A stretch of DNA of 64,000 nt from Clostridia bacterium (GTDB lineage Bacteria; Bacillota; Clostridia; Oscillospirales; Butyricicoccaceae), in the NCBI GenBank assembly GCA_021205365.1, contig JAJPXP010000015.1, forward strand, positions 57,356 through 121,355, read 5' to 3'. Shown piece after piece: positions 63,634-64,000 of the stretch. The notes beneath the pieces are model-generated. The model made no database searches. It was not told where the DNA came from and saw nothing but the letters and a program-made list of their open reading frames with translations. Position 1 is the first letter of the stretch. Every line of letters begins with the position of its first letter. The position numbers and the translations under genes are program-made.

Positions 63634-64000
63634 GCGCGAAATATATGTTTGTCCAATTTTTTGTAAAGGTGGATGATACTTATAGAAAGTTTTTATTCTA
63701 TTGACAACACTTTCAAAGCTGACAGGCCAATAAAGCTCTTATGCGGGTATACCGGAACCGTTGATGTAAGCGGATACCTTCTGTGGTTTGGATTGACGCA
63801 GAGAGCGTCGGCTTTGGCATTATAAGGAGACGGCTTCGTAAAATGCAGGAAAAATACAGATAATCATAAGTATGTATGAACAATTATTATTTTATTGAAA
63901 ATATAAAATGCGTAAATTTTGGCACAAATGGTGTGACTTTCATGCTGTTTTTTCGCTTTTTCATCACTTTTTGAACGAATGATTTTGTATATTGTAACAA
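63634..64000 (+). other. Unassigned intergenic region with a structured GC-rich segment
   Basis: No gene is seen to the window edge. A TTGACA at 63701-63706 is followed by a GC-richer block (about 63715-63845) inside AT-rich flanks, with stems such as GACGC/GCGTC near 63795-63809. This could be a leader RNA or an independent RNA. The last 100 bases are AT-rich and probably hold the promoter of a gene beyond the window. Confidence 0.4.

Overview
The window is a chromosomal segment of a low-to-mid G+C Firmicute of class Clostridia. Oscillospiraceae/Butyricicoccaceae-like gut clostridia are my best guess, from gene style rather than any database match. Pointers are strong Shine-Dalgarno sites, TTGACA/TATAAT promoters, LicT/RAT antitermination, a T-box, a YabE-like G5/3D protein beside ksgA, a DacF-type carboxypeptidase and the anaerobic (Cbi) cobalamin route. 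I see no rRNA, tRNA, CRISPR array, prophage or complete insertion sequence.

Layout: 1-2.5 kb holds a truncated DUF1835 gene, a TtcA-like gene and rplM-rpsI. 2.5-8.3 kb is a beta-glucoside PTS operon (licT, bglP, bglA, HAD phosphatase) with two RAT/terminator elements. 8.5-11 kb holds a DUF2971 gene and a YabE-like cell-wall protein. 11.1-29 kb is ksgA followed by a very tightly packed heme/cobalamin operon (cbiD, cbiF, cbiG, hemA, cbiH, cbiJ-sirC, hemC, cobA-hemD, hemB, hemL, cbiET, cbiA, cobT, cobU, cobS, a mini-CobU, cbiB). 29-34.6 kb is an AT-richer accessory stretch (M50-type protease, a CobD-methyltransferase fusion, GNAT, TraX, DJ-1/PfpI, membrane protein). The cobalamin genes then resume (cbiP, cobO, cbiC) to 37.4 kb.

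37.4-49.8 kb is housekeeping and small conserved genes: a three-gene minus-strand operon of unknown function, a YfcE-like phosphodiesterase, coaX, an XRE regulator, nth, glyA, rarA, a tyrosine phosphatase, mtaB, an HPr-like protein, dacF, a P-loop protein and a DUF4363/DUF421 pair. 49.9-54.3 kb carries ilvB-ilvN behind a T-box leader and ilvD with its own promoter. 54.5-57 kb has a PadR three-gene operon, a compact short transcript and two small membrane proteins. 57-64 kb has a flavodoxin-like reductase with a HAD phosphatase, an AGCS symporter, truA, a FadR-type GntR regulator, ilvC and acyP, ending in an unexplained, probably structured intergenic region.

How the genes work together: the cobalamin locus makes 5-aminolevulinate from glutamyl-tRNA (HemA, HemL), builds uroporphyrinogen III (HemB, HemC, HemD), methylates it (CobA), contracts and amidates the ring (Cbi proteins) and assembles the nucleotide loop (CobT, CobU, CobS, CbiB, CobD). 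CbiL and a cobaltochelatase are not in the window. The ilv genes make valine/isoleucine precursors and are split into three units with different control: a T-box for ilvBN, a leader hairpin for ilvD, and two FadR-type palindromes for ilvC beside a GntR gene.

Most noteworthy items: the in-frame CobD-methyltransferase joint that still carries an internal ribosome binding site; the pair of complementary CobU-like proteins; the twin operator at ilvC; a hydrophilic domain inserted into the AGCS symporter; a compact short transcript at 56.0-56.2 kb; and the unassigned structured region at 63.7-63.9 kb.
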